From Candidatus Aphodomonas merdavium (GTDB lineage Bacteria > Bacillota > Clostridia > Christensenellales > Aristaeellaceae), in contig DVLH01000207.1 in assembly GCA_018715585.1 (NCBI GenBank), positions 1-6,314 of the forward strand: 6,314 bases of DNA, read 5' to 3'. Every line of letters starts with the position of its first letter. Within the stretch, counting starts at the first letter, position 1. The notes below the pieces were generated by a model. It ran no database searches. It was given only the letters and a program-made list of their open reading frames with translations, and was not told the DNA's origin. The position numbers were made by a program, and so were the translations under genes. This document shows positions 1-5,634 of the stretch, piece after piece.

Positions 1-36
1 ATTATGCACTACATCGCGCAAAAAAGCAATAGAACA

Positions 37-59
37 CGGTCTTTTTTCGGCAAAAACCG
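37..59 (-). terminator. Possible weak terminator hairpin downstream of the GuaA-like gene
   Basis: Between the stop codon of the leftward GuaA-like gene and the window edge, the arms 37-45 (with C41 bulged) and 52-59 can form an 8-bp stem of CGG plus five A/T pairs around a six-base loop. Read leftward, the nearest T-rich run lies about ten bases past the hairpin, so it is not a textbook intrinsic terminator. The stretch from 1 to 95 is otherwise AT-rich, with no coding signal that I can support. It also contains a 12-bp perfect palindrome at 53-64 that competes with this hairpin. Treat this as a weak candidate only. Confidence 0.3.
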
Positions 60-95
60 GTTTTCAATTAAATTTTCGTGCATTTTGGCCGGTGA

Positions 96-1505
96 TTAGC
101 CCTCGCTGCCCGGTGTAAAATCATACAACACCCGGCGCACCTGAGGAATCTCGGAACGAATGCGTGCAACCGTGCGCTCAATCAAATCCGAAGGCAGGCG
201 GGCCGCCATTGCGTTGGCTCCCTGGCCTTGTAGCGCGCGCAGCACGATAGAGCATTTATCCCCCACCGTATCGAGCATCGCATACGCACAGGAAAGGCGC
301 TTTTTCTGCCCCGAGGTACGCAGCTCCTCCAGGAAGGCGGAATCCGCCGCGCGCAGAATTTTCAACTTTGCCGGCGTCACCTCGCCGCTCATGCGCGCGG
401 CAAGGCCGATCGTCGGAAAGGATTGCTTGTCAAGCACGCTCTGCGGCAGGCCCAGCGCCTCGCCAACGCGGCGCACCTCGTCTTTAAAAAGCTCGCGCAG
501 CGGTTCCAGCACGGGCAGCGAACCTTCCTCGCGCTGCGCGCCCAAATCGCCCCCGTCGAGCACATCGGAAACGTCCGTGCCGTGCACCACGGCGCAAACG
601 TTCGCTATGCCCGCAGCGGCACGCTGAATCGCCATTTCAATTTCGCGGCTGGCAATCTGCCACTTCGCGTCCATCGTTTCCAGCCCGCGCAGCGTATAAA
701 GCAGGCTGCTGGAAATGTCCACCTCCGTAAAGCGGAACTGCAGCTCATCGCGAAAGAAGCGCTCTGTCGCCTCTGCCTCACCATCGCGCATCAGGCCCGT
801 ATTGACAAACACGCACTGCGCCCGCTCTCCCAGCGCACGCCGTGCGATCAGCCCTGCCACGGTTGAATCCACCCCGCCGCTCATCGCGCACACAACGCTG
901 TTTGAACCCGCAAACGCACGAATCTGTTCCACCGCACTGTCAATAAAAACGTCCTCTGTCCACCAAGGCGTGCAACCACAGACCTTTTGCGCAAAGTTCA
1001 GCAGCAGCTGCGCGCTGTCCGGGTCGTTGCGCTCTACGCGCACAAGAAGCACATACAGCCGGCGCGCATCGTCCACAAACGCCACAGGTATATCCTCAGC
1101 ATAAGCCGCCACGCGCAGATTGGGTGGAATATCGTACGCCCGTGCGCCGCAAACGTTGCGCTCCCCGTCTGCCACGCCTTCAAAAAGCGAGCAATCCAAC
1201 CAGTGGACGAGCGCAATTTCGTTGCGCCGTCCCCCTTCCTGTGCGCGTTCATATCGCTCCAGCGCTGCCTCCGCACCGCTGCCAAGCGCCAGTACTGGAA
1301 TGCCCAGCGAAAAAATAGCATCATATCCTTCCCGTTCAGGCAAGGCTCCTGTCAGCAAAACGCCGCGCGCATGCTGTTGCAGGATCACCTCCGCCGTGAC
1401 ATCCTCTGGCAACAGCCTACAGTAGTAATGCGCTGCGCGCAGCTGCTGCACGGCTGCACGGCCGGATCGGGACCGGGCGCCCAGCACCAGAATCAGATCG
1501 CTCAT
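96..1505 (-). CDS. GuaA-family (GMP synthase-like) protein with PP-loop ATP pyrophosphatase domain and degenerate glutaminase domain
   Basis: The protein has 469 residues and follows GMP synthase architecture along its whole length: an N-terminal class-I amidotransferase-like domain (about 1-178), an ATP pyrophosphatase domain (about 185-370) and a C-terminal dimerisation domain (about 375-469). The PP-loop SGGVDS is intact at 209-214. Also family-like are EPLRELFKDEVRRVG (334-348), the RAADSAFLEELR helix, and the LPSDLIERTVARI...VRRVLYDF end. True GMP synthases (usually 510-525 residues) convert XMP, ATP and glutamine to GMP. Here the glutaminase nucleophile position reads Gly75 in place of Cys, and the catalytic His reads Arg156. 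The KSHHN and IEWE-type substrate motifs are absent. I therefore call homology but not activity. The ATG at 1505 is preferred over a TTG at 1511, because GGAGGG (1512-1517) lies six bases before the ATG and directly abuts the TTG. It is probably cotranscribed with the GH127-like gene, 29 nt upstream. Alternatives are a divergent ammonia-dependent GMP synthase or a PP-loop enzyme with another substrate. Confidence 0.85.
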   Translation of the reverse strand: MSDLILVLGARSRSGRAAVQQLRAAHYYCRLLPEDVTAEVILQQHARGVLLTGALPEREGYDAIFSLGIPVLALGSGAEAALERYERAQEGGRRNEIALVHWLDCSLFEGVADGERNVCGARAYDIPPNLRVAAYAEDIPVAFVDDARRLYVLLVRVERNDPDSAQLLLNFAQKVCGCTPWWTEDVFIDSAVEQIRAFAGSNSVVCAMSGGVDSTVAGLIARRALGERAQCVFVNTGLMRDGEAEATERFFRDELQFRFTEVDISSSLLYTLRGLETMDAKWQIASREIEMAIQRAAAGIANVCAVVHGTDVSDVLDGGDLGAQREEGSLPVLEPLRELFKDEVRRVGEALGLPQSVLDKQSFPTIGLAARMSGEVTPAKLKILRAADSAFLEELRTSGQKKRLSCAYAMLDTVGDKCSIVLRALQGQGANAMAARLPSDLIERTVARIRSEIPQVRRVLYDFTPGSEG

Positions 1506-1511
1506 CTGCAA

Positions 1512-1517
1512 CCCTCC
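1512..1517 (-). promoter_or_regulatory. Ribosome binding site GGAGGG that fixes the GuaA-like start
   Basis: On the minus strand GGAGGG is followed by TTGCAG and then ATG (1505-1503). The spacing of six bases is ideal for that ATG. The in-frame TTG two codons upstream directly abuts the motif and is very unlikely to be used. Confidence 0.75.
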
Positions 1518-1534
1518 ATTTCTCTGCTATCGCC

Positions 1535-3067
1535 TCAGCCAGTAATGCCGGCGGGAAACTGCGCCATGCGCGCCTGCGTGGCCGCATAGGGGCGCAACAC
1601 CACTCGCCGGGCCTCGTCCACCGCAACCCGTGGCGACACGGGCATCGCCTCAAAATCCGTCCACTGCGCAACCGGCGCCACCCACGCATAGACGCCCGGG
1701 CCCTCTGCGTCGCGCATCGCTTCCAGACCGCGTCCCTTCAGCAGCGCATAGTTCCATGCATCCTCTGTTGCCAAGGGCAACGCATAGGTGACCGCGCCGC
1801 GCACAACGCTTAACGACTGATGGAATCCTACCTCCACGCGCGGAGGCGCAGGCAACACAAGCGCCACCGTATCGCCATCCTGCCACGTGCGCTCCAGCAC
1901 GCAAAAGCCGCCCGCCTGTGCCGGACGGGGCGTCTGGCCGCAGACGGCGCACTGCGCGCCCTCGCACCAGGAGGGAATGCGCAGATACAGCCGGAACGCC
2001 ACCGGGCAGCGCGCGCGCACACGCAGCTGCACTGTCTCCTCATGCGGATAGCCGTCCGCCACCTCCAAGCGTACGGGCACTTCGCCCACGCGCCAGCGCA
2101 CCTGGCAGGCGCCATAAGAAAACGCGGCAAAGCCATCCCGCGCCGCCATCCACATGCCGCTGGCCGCAAGCGCCAATCCACCCGCCTGCGCGCCGCACCC
2201 CGGCCGCAGCTGGTTCGCGCTTTGGGTCCCGCGCGCTACCGCAAGCGCATTGAGCACCACACGTTCCGCCACATCGCCGCATTCCGGCACGCCCAGCGCC
2301 CATTGCAGCGTATGGAGCGAACGCAGCAATTCCTCGATCACCGCCGGCGCAACGCCATGCGCCGGGTTTGCCCCGGAAAGGAGCGGGCTTGCGTTAAACA
2401 GCCCGTGCGCCGCGCCATGATAGCGCATAAGCTTTTTCCAAGCCGTTAAAAACGCGCTCTCGTTCTTCAGGCCGCCTTCATAGAGCGCGCGCAGCCCGCA
2501 CGCGCGCAGCGCTGCCGCCAACGTCGCGCCGTGCGCGCACCAGTAAGCGAAGGAGTCCTGCGGCGGCGCTTCGCGCACGGCCCGCGTCTGTGAAAAGGTG
2601 TGCAGCACAGCCGTCCAGTCCGGGCCCTGCATGCCTAACTTCGCGCATAGCGATAAAAGTGCCCGGTTTCCCGTAAGGTTATAAAGCCATAACGCCCCCA
2701 GGATAACGTCCGCCGCGCGCGCCGTCTCCTCCGCCGTAAAGCCGGCGGCTGGCGGCATATCATAAGCACACTTAAGCCGTTCCTGCACGGCCTTTGCAAA
2801 CGCGGGCTCATTCGCCGCGCCATGGGCGCACAAAAGCGCTTCCAGCCAAGCCCCGTCAGGGCATGCCCGCAGCACTTCCAATTCTTCTTTTTGTTGTGCG
2901 GTATCACCCAGCAAAAACGCACGGCAAAGGCGCTCCCGCGCGTCCCCTCCGCGCTGCACCAGCAACGCTTCGCGGGCGCTTGCCTGCAAAACAATAGCGC
3001 CAAGCGGTAGGTGGGCAAAACTGTTGCGCGGCAATGGGCTCCTGTTCCACGCGATGGGCGCGGGCAT
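1535..3067 (-). CDS. GH127/DUF1680-like protein (beta-L-arabinofuranosidase family), active site probably degenerate
   Basis: This is a 510-residue protein, shorter than the usual 600 or more residues of GH127 enzymes. No signal peptide or membrane segment is visible, so it is probably cytoplasmic. Family signals, recognised from memory of DUF1680 sequences, include LPLGAIVLQASAREALL (20-36, in place of the usual GWL segment), YHGAAHGLFNASPLLSG (216-232), DVAERVVLNALA (265-276), WMAARDGFAAFSY (306-318), FRLYLRIPSWCEGA (358-371), ERTWQDGDTVALVLP (392-406) and VVRGAVTYALPL (421-432). This is an alpha-barrel-like half followed by a beta-sandwich half. Active GH127 enzymes release beta-L-arabinofuranose using a zinc-bound Cys with Glu ligands. 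Here the G-x-E-L-C segment reads GVAPA (238-242), the upstream conserved Glu is Pro228, and the CC pair is reduced to a lone Cys291. The fold assignment is fair. Hydrolase activity is doubtful. The start codon has AAAGGA nine bases upstream, and the gene leads the leftward unit with the GuaA-like gene. Confidence 0.75.
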   Translation of the reverse strand: MPAPIAWNRSPLPRNSFAHLPLGAIVLQASAREALLVQRGGDARERLCRAFLLGDTAQQKEELEVLRACPDGAWLEALLCAHGAANEPAFAKAVQERLKCAYDMPPAAGFTAEETARAADVILGALWLYNLTGNRALLSLCAKLGMQGPDWTAVLHTFSQTRAVREAPPQDSFAYWCAHGATLAAALRACGLRALYEGGLKNESAFLTAWKKLMRYHGAAHGLFNASPLLSGANPAHGVAPAVIEELLRSLHTLQWALGVPECGDVAERVVLNALAVARGTQSANQLRPGCGAQAGGLALAASGMWMAARDGFAAFSYGACQVRWRVGEVPVRLEVADGYPHEETVQLRVRARCPVAFRLYLRIPSWCEGAQCAVCGQTPRPAQAGGFCVLERTWQDGDTVALVLPAPPRVEVGFHQSLSVVRGAVTYALPLATEDAWNYALLKGRGLEAMRDAEGPGVYAWVAPVAQWTDFEAMPVSPRVAVDEARRVVLRPYAATQARMAQFPAGITG

Positions 3068-3098
3068 ATCGTCACATCCTTTGCTCCTAATAACGGAT

Positions 3099-3127
3099 AT
3101 TGTACATCATCTACGCGCATTTGTCCA
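3099..3127 (-). promoter_or_regulatory. Sigma-A-type promoter for the leftward GH127-like/GuaA-like unit
   Basis: Read on the minus strand, TGGACA (3127-3122; five of six matches to TTGACA) is followed by a 17-base spacer and TACAAT (3104-3099; five of six matches to TATAAT). Initiation near 3092 would leave a leader of about 25 nt before the ATG at 3067. No other leftward promoter is evident before the GuaA-like gene, which supports cotranscription. Confidence 0.7.
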
Positions 3128-3142
3128 TGTTTCCGTCCGCAC

Positions 3143-3171
3143 TTGACAGCGCTTTGCGCCACTTCTATAAT
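3143..3171 (+). promoter_or_regulatory. Consensus sigma-A promoter for lgt
   Basis: TTGACA (3143-3148) and TATAAT (3166-3171) are both perfect consensus hexamers with an exact 17-base spacer. Initiation near 3178 gives a leader of about 42 nt to the lgt ATG. The -35 box lies only 15 bp from the -35 box of the opposing leftward promoter, so the two polymerases bind back to back. Confidence 0.85.
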
Positions 3172-3207
3172 GACGGAAACAAATTTTCCCTATTTTTTCT
3201 CAATAGC

Positions 3208-3214
3208 AAGGAGG
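3208..3214 (+). promoter_or_regulatory. Ribosome binding site AAGGAGG that fixes the lgt start
   Basis: AAGGAGG lies five bases before the ATG at 3220. The reading frame stays open for 40 codons further upstream, to an ATG at 3100. That upstream start lies ahead of the -10 box of the lgt promoter, so it would not be on the lgt transcript. The downstream ATG is therefore chosen. Confidence 0.85.
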
Positions 3215-3219
3215 AAAGA

Positions 3220-4422
3220 ATGAGCCGGCCGCCCTTTGGTTCCGCCCTAAGCATCTTTGGGCTGAACATCCCCTGGTACAGCCTGCTAATGATGATTGCC
3301 GTCGCGCTCGGTCTGTTTTTAGCCATGCGCGAGGAAAAAAGGCTACGCCTTCCCAAAGATACCGTGCTCAACTATGCACTGTTGGCCGTTCCCCTGGGCA
3401 TTATCGGCGCGCGGCTGTATTACGTCGCCTTTAGCTTTGACAAGTTCTCCTCTGATCTTTGGGAGATCTTCCGCCTATGGCATGGCGGGCTGGCGATTTA
3501 CGGCGCGGTGCTGGGCGGCGCCGTGGCGGCGCTGATCGTCACGCGCGGGAACCTCACCCACTTTTTGACGCTGGCGGACATCTGCGCGCCGTCGCTCGTG
3601 CTGGGCCAAGCAATCGGCCGGTGGGGCAACTATGCGAACATGGAAGCCTATGGCGCGCGCGTGACGGCCTCCTGGGCGCAGTTTTTCCCGCTTGCCGTAG
3701 AAATCCCCACCGTCATGGCCGACGGCACAACCTATTGGTACTGGCACATGGCGACGTTCTTTTACGAATCGCTCTGCTGTGCGCTGATCTTTGTTTTCCT
3801 CTGGCGCTTCAAGAAAAAGGCCACGCGCTGCGGCGATGTTTTCTTTTTCTATCTGCTGCTTTATTGCGCCGAGCGCACAATCATCGAAGGGCTGCGCGAC
3901 GACAGCCTGACGATCACCGTCAGCGGCGGGCAGGTGCGCTTTTCACAGGTGCTCAGCACGGTTGTGCTGCTGCTGGTCGCCATCATCTTTTTCCGCCGGC
4001 TTTGCGCCAGAAAAAGGCCGCGCACTGCCGACTATATGGCCTGGGGAGCCATCGCGCTGGGCATCGCCTGCACGTACGTGGGCGAGTTTGAGCGCAATGC
4101 CTACCAGGGCCTTTTCCCCGTGGCGCAGTTTTTGCTGGCGTTGCTTCTCTTGCTGGACGGCGCATTTTTGTTTCACTACACGCGCAATATGCGGCGCATC
4201 GACAAGCCCGTGCGCTTTACCGGCGCCGCAGCGCTGCTGGCGCTGCTCGTGCTGCTTTGCGGCATCGGCCGTATGGACGCCTCGAACACGGTTTATGTCA
4301 CCCTGCGGCAGGCGGTGGCAATCGGCCATGCGACGTTGGCCGTCGGCTGGTTCTATCTGCGCGCCACTCCCAGACGCCGCGCTCGCCGCACGCCACAGCC
4401 CATCCCCAACAGCGAGGCGTAA
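3220..4422 (+). CDS. lgt: Prolipoprotein diacylglyceryl transferase (Lgt) with extra C-terminal membrane domain
   Basis: Lgt transfers diacylglycerol from phosphatidylglycerol to the lipobox Cys of prolipoproteins at the cytoplasmic membrane, the first step of lipoprotein maturation. The family motifs are complete: NIPWYSLLM near the N-terminus, WHGGLAIYGA with His88 (87-96), the Lgt signature GQAIGRWGNYANMEAYG (129-145, including Arg134, Asn137, Asn140 and Glu142), FYES (181-184), ERTIIEGLR (218-226) and VRFSQVLS (239-246). Multiple hydrophobic segments span the core. The product has 400 residues against the usual 260-300. From about residue 262 onwards it carries further hydrophobic segments (roughly 272-288, 300-320, 333-350 and 364-381) that are not part of standard Lgt, ending in an Arg-rich tail. 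The gene has its own consensus promoter and ends at a bidirectional terminator, so it appears monocistronic. The identification of the core is very secure. The role of the extension is unknown. Confidence 0.96.
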   Translation: MSRPPFGSALSIFGLNIPWYSLLMMIAVALGLFLAMREEKRLRLPKDTVLNYALLAVPLGIIGARLYYVAFSFDKFSSDLWEIFRLWHGGLAIYGAVLGGAVAALIVTRGNLTHFLTLADICAPSLVLGQAIGRWGNYANMEAYGARVTASWAQFFPLAVEIPTVMADGTTYWYWHMATFFYESLCCALIFVFLWRFKKKATRCGDVFFFYLLLYCAERTIIEGLRDDSLTITVSGGQVRFSQVLSTVVLLLVAIIFFRRLCARKRPRTADYMAWGAIALGIACTYVGEFERNAYQGLFPVAQFLLALLLLLDGAFLFHYTRNMRRIDKPVRFTGAAALLALLVLLCGIGRMDASNTVYVTLRQAVAIGHATLAVGWFYLRATPRRRARRTPQPIPNSEA

Positions 4423-4465
4423 AAAAGCGCCGGGGCGGAAACTGACCGCCCTGGCGCACCGTTTT
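4421..4465. terminator. Bidirectional intrinsic terminator between lgt and the coat genes
   Basis: The arms GCGCCGGGGCGG (4427-4438) and CCGCCCTGGCGC (4446-4457) form a 12-bp GC-rich stem with one G-U wobble and a 7-nt loop. An A6 run (4421-4426) precedes it and a T4 run (4462-4465) follows after a few bases. Read leftward, the hairpin is followed immediately by six U, a strong terminator for the coat gene pair. Read rightward, the U run is short and displaced, a weaker terminator for lgt. The first A6 bases overlap the lgt stop codon. Confidence 0.8.
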
Positions 4466-4473
4466 GTGGGTTG

Positions 4474-4494
4474 GCTGCGCCGCAGCGGCGCAGC
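4474..4494. repeat. Second inverted repeat (8-bp stem) next to the terminator
   Basis: GCTGCGCC (4474-4481) and GGCGCAGC (4487-4494) are perfect inverted arms around a 5-nt loop, 11 bases past the coat gene stop codon. No T run follows on either strand, so on its own it is not a terminator. It may protect the 3' end of the coat mRNA or simply be GC-rich spacer. Confidence 0.5.
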
Positions 4495-4505
4495 GCACGC
4501 CTACT

Positions 4506-4799
4506 TTACATCAGCTGCTGTTGTTGCTGGGCAAATTTTTGCTTTGCCTGCTGCACGTCCTGCTGCTGTGCGGCCTTGGTAGCATACCAGCCGCGCTGCT
4601 GCATCTGCTGGAAGATTTGGAACTGGTCGTTTGCCGTTTCGTCCATGTTGGCTTGGAGCACCTGGCGCAGCGCTCCGTTGCTGCCCTCGCAAACATACGA
4701 TCCGTACGCTCCCGTGATAAACTTGGCGGTGTCGAGCAGATCGCTCATCATGCAGCGGTCGTCCCATTGAGCGCAAGCGTTTCCGGTTTGATTTGCCAT
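4506..4799 (-). CDS. Spore coat protein, clostridial CotF-like (ferritin-like helical), 97 aa
   Basis: This small, mostly helical protein matches my memory of clostridial spore coat proteins of the Coat F (PF07875) type. It has a short Cys- and Asp-containing head (ACAQWDDRCM), a first helix MSDLLDTAKFITGAYGSYVCEG (about 18-39), a second helix ALRQVLQANMDETANDQFQIFQQM, the typical QRGWYATKAA turn (about 68-77), and a last helix ending in a Gln-rich tail. Such proteins are made in the mother cell and assembled into the spore coat. AAGGAGG (4812-4806) lies six bases before the ATG. Its first bases overlap the TAA stop of the preceding coat gene, so the two genes form a translationally tight pair. 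A strong leftward terminator follows. The family call is from sequence style and motifs. A specific Cot name is not justified. Confidence 0.85.
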   Translation of the reverse strand: MANQTGNACAQWDDRCMMSDLLDTAKFITGAYGSYVCEGSNGALRQVLQANMDETANDQFQIFQQMQQRGWYATKAAQQQDVQQAKQKFAQQQQQLM

Positions 4800-4805
4800 C
4801 TTCGT

Positions 4806-4812
4806 CCTCCTT
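4806..4812 (-). promoter_or_regulatory. Ribosome binding site overlapping the upstream coat gene stop
   Basis: On the minus strand AAGGAGG (4812-4806) shares its first two bases with the TAA stop (4813-4811) of the 65-residue coat gene and lies six bases before the ATG of the 97-residue one. This arrangement favours translational coupling of the pair. Confidence 0.75.
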
Positions 4813-5008
4813 ACTGCTGGCTGTTGAGGTAGCAGAGCATTGCCTCGTAGCGCTTTTTATGGTGCGCCGCAAGCGTGTTGGCCAGCGCGCGCAGCTGCGG
4901 GTCCTGCAGCGATTCCGCATACGCGGCCGCTTTGTGGTTGGCCATGGCCTCATGGCCCAGCTGGTCTTCCAGGATGCTCAGGTCTTTGCTCGTAAAGCAG
5001 TTTTGCAT
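4811..5008 (-). CDS. Small spore coat-like protein (CotF/ferritin-like helical hairpin), 65 aa
   Basis: The 65-residue product opens with MQNCFTSKDLSILEDQLGHE, close to the FTSKDL-x-x-LED start typical of small clostridial coat proteins. It forms two amphipathic helices (about 8-33 and 37-62), the second with AAHHKKRYEAMLCYLN. It is half the size of a full ferritin-like coat domain and may pair with the product of the downstream gene. The reading frame remains open well upstream into the antisense of recX, but AAAGGAG (5022-5016) seven to eight bases before the ATG at 5008, together with the family-like N-terminus, fixes the start. It is the first gene of the coat pair. I found no convincing sporulation-sigma promoter upstream, although a sigma-E or sigma-K promoter would be expected from its role. 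Confidence 0.83.
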   Translation of the reverse strand: MQNCFTSKDLSILEDQLGHEAMANHKAAAYAESLQDPQLRALANTLAAHHKKRYEAMLCYLNSQQ

Positions 5009-5015
5009 GATCCGT

Positions 5016-5022
5016 CTCCTTT
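5016..5022 (-). promoter_or_regulatory. Ribosome binding site that fixes the 65-aa coat gene start
   Basis: AAAGGAG on the minus strand (5022-5016) is positioned about seven bases before the ATG at 5008. It rules out the longer open frame, which would run antisense through most of recX. Confidence 0.7.
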
Positions 5023-5074
5023 CCCGCGTTCTATTTTCTGTACGCTGCAATTTTTCCCGAAAGGAAAGCTTCTT

Positions 5075-5548
5075 ATGCATATGGACGCGCAAGAACAAAA
5101 GGCGTTGGAACGCGCGCTGCGCGCGCTTGCGGCGCGATCCCACACGGAAAAAGAGCTGCTCGACAAGCTTTCCCGCAGCGGCTATTCGCAGCAGGCCATC
5201 GCCTATGCGATGGAAGTCCTCACGCGCTACGGCTTGCTCGACGATGCCGCCTTTGCCCAAGAATGGGTGAACGCGCGCGCTAAGCGCGCCGTCGGTCCTT
5301 ACCGTCTCCGGCAGGAGCTGCGCAAAAAAGGCGTTTCCGCCGAGGTTTCCCAGGGCGCGCTTGATGCGCTCAGCGAGGAGAAATTGCAACAGGCTGCCGT
5401 CCATTTTGCTGCCAAGCGCCTGCAAAACGGCGACCGTAGCCCCCAGGCTCGCAGGCGTGCGTTCCAGGCGCTTTTGCGGCGCGGCTATGATTACGATACC
5501 GCCCGGGCCGCCTTGGAGGAAGCGCTTGCAGAAGAAATAGAAGAATGA
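5075..5548 (+). CDS. recX: RecX family regulatory protein
   Basis: RecX binds RecA filaments in the cytoplasm and modulates, usually limits, recombination and SOS activity. The product has 157 residues, within the normal range for short RecX proteins. It consists of the expected repeated three-helix modules: ALRALAARSHTEKELLDKL...GYSQQAIAYAMEVLTRYGLLDDAAFAQEWVNAR (about 14-68), GPYRLRQELRKKGVSAEV (74-91), and RRRAFQALLRRGYDYDTARAAL (127-148). The R-S-x-x-E-L-x-x-K-L and YGLLDDxxFAxxWV motifs are characteristic. The start at 5075 is chosen because AAAGGAAAG (5060-5068) puts GGA nine bases upstream. A second in-frame ATG at 5081 is less well spaced. It is divergent from the coat pair, with only 66 bp between the start codons. 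No recA lies nearby. I see no clear promoter or terminator of its own. Confidence 0.93.
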   Translation: MHMDAQEQKALERALRALAARSHTEKELLDKLSRSGYSQQAIAYAMEVLTRYGLLDDAAFAQEWVNARAKRAVGPYRLRQELRKKGVSAEVSQGALDALSEEKLQQAAVHFAAKRLQNGDRSPQARRRAFQALLRRGYDYDTARAALEEALAEEIEE

Positions 5549-5580
5549 CTGTTTTTTCCTTGTTTAACATGACGTTTTCA

Positions 5581-5609
5581 TTGACGGAGGGTTACAGACC
5601 TGTTACAAT
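5581..5609 (+). promoter_or_regulatory. Extended -10 sigma-A promoter for the lipoprotein gene
   Basis: TTGACG (5581-5586) and TACAAT (5604-5609) are separated by exactly 17 bases, with TG one base before the -10 box (5601-5602, an extended -10). Initiation near 5616 would leave a leader of about 36 nt. That leader holds a short CGGG/CCCG inverted repeat (5621-5633) just before the ribosome binding site. Confidence 0.75.
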
Positions 5610-5634
5610 ATCTATACGCACGGGTAATTCCCGG

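Noticed and set aside
1820..2449. Rightward open frame of 209 codons within the GH127-like gene
   Set aside because: It is Arg/His/Ala-rich low-complexity translation antisense to a gene with recognisable domain motifs, and it has no ribosome binding site.
3100..3219. Forty-codon N-terminal extension of Lgt
   Set aside because: The upstream ATG lies before the -35 and -10 boxes of the lgt promoter, and AAGGAGG sits correctly before the ATG at 3220, where the protein matches the family start.
4502..4560. Trinucleotide (CTG/TTG) repeat at the end of the coat gene
   Set aside because: It is the codon pattern of the Gln-rich C-terminal tail, not an independent DNA repeat.
5009..5074. Sporulation-type promoter for the coat genes in the 66-bp divergent region
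   Set aside because: A leftward GTACAGAAAAT is only loosely like a sigma-E/K -10 box, and no matching -35 box is seen. The evidence is too weak to list.
4811..5425. Long leftward open frame of about 204 codons covering recX antisense
   Set aside because: Only the last 65 codons match a coat-like protein and have a ribosome binding site. The rest is the antisense shadow of recX, a consequence of GC-rich codon use.
5549..5580. Terminator after recX
   Set aside because: A T6 run follows the stop codon, but no GC-rich hairpin precedes it.
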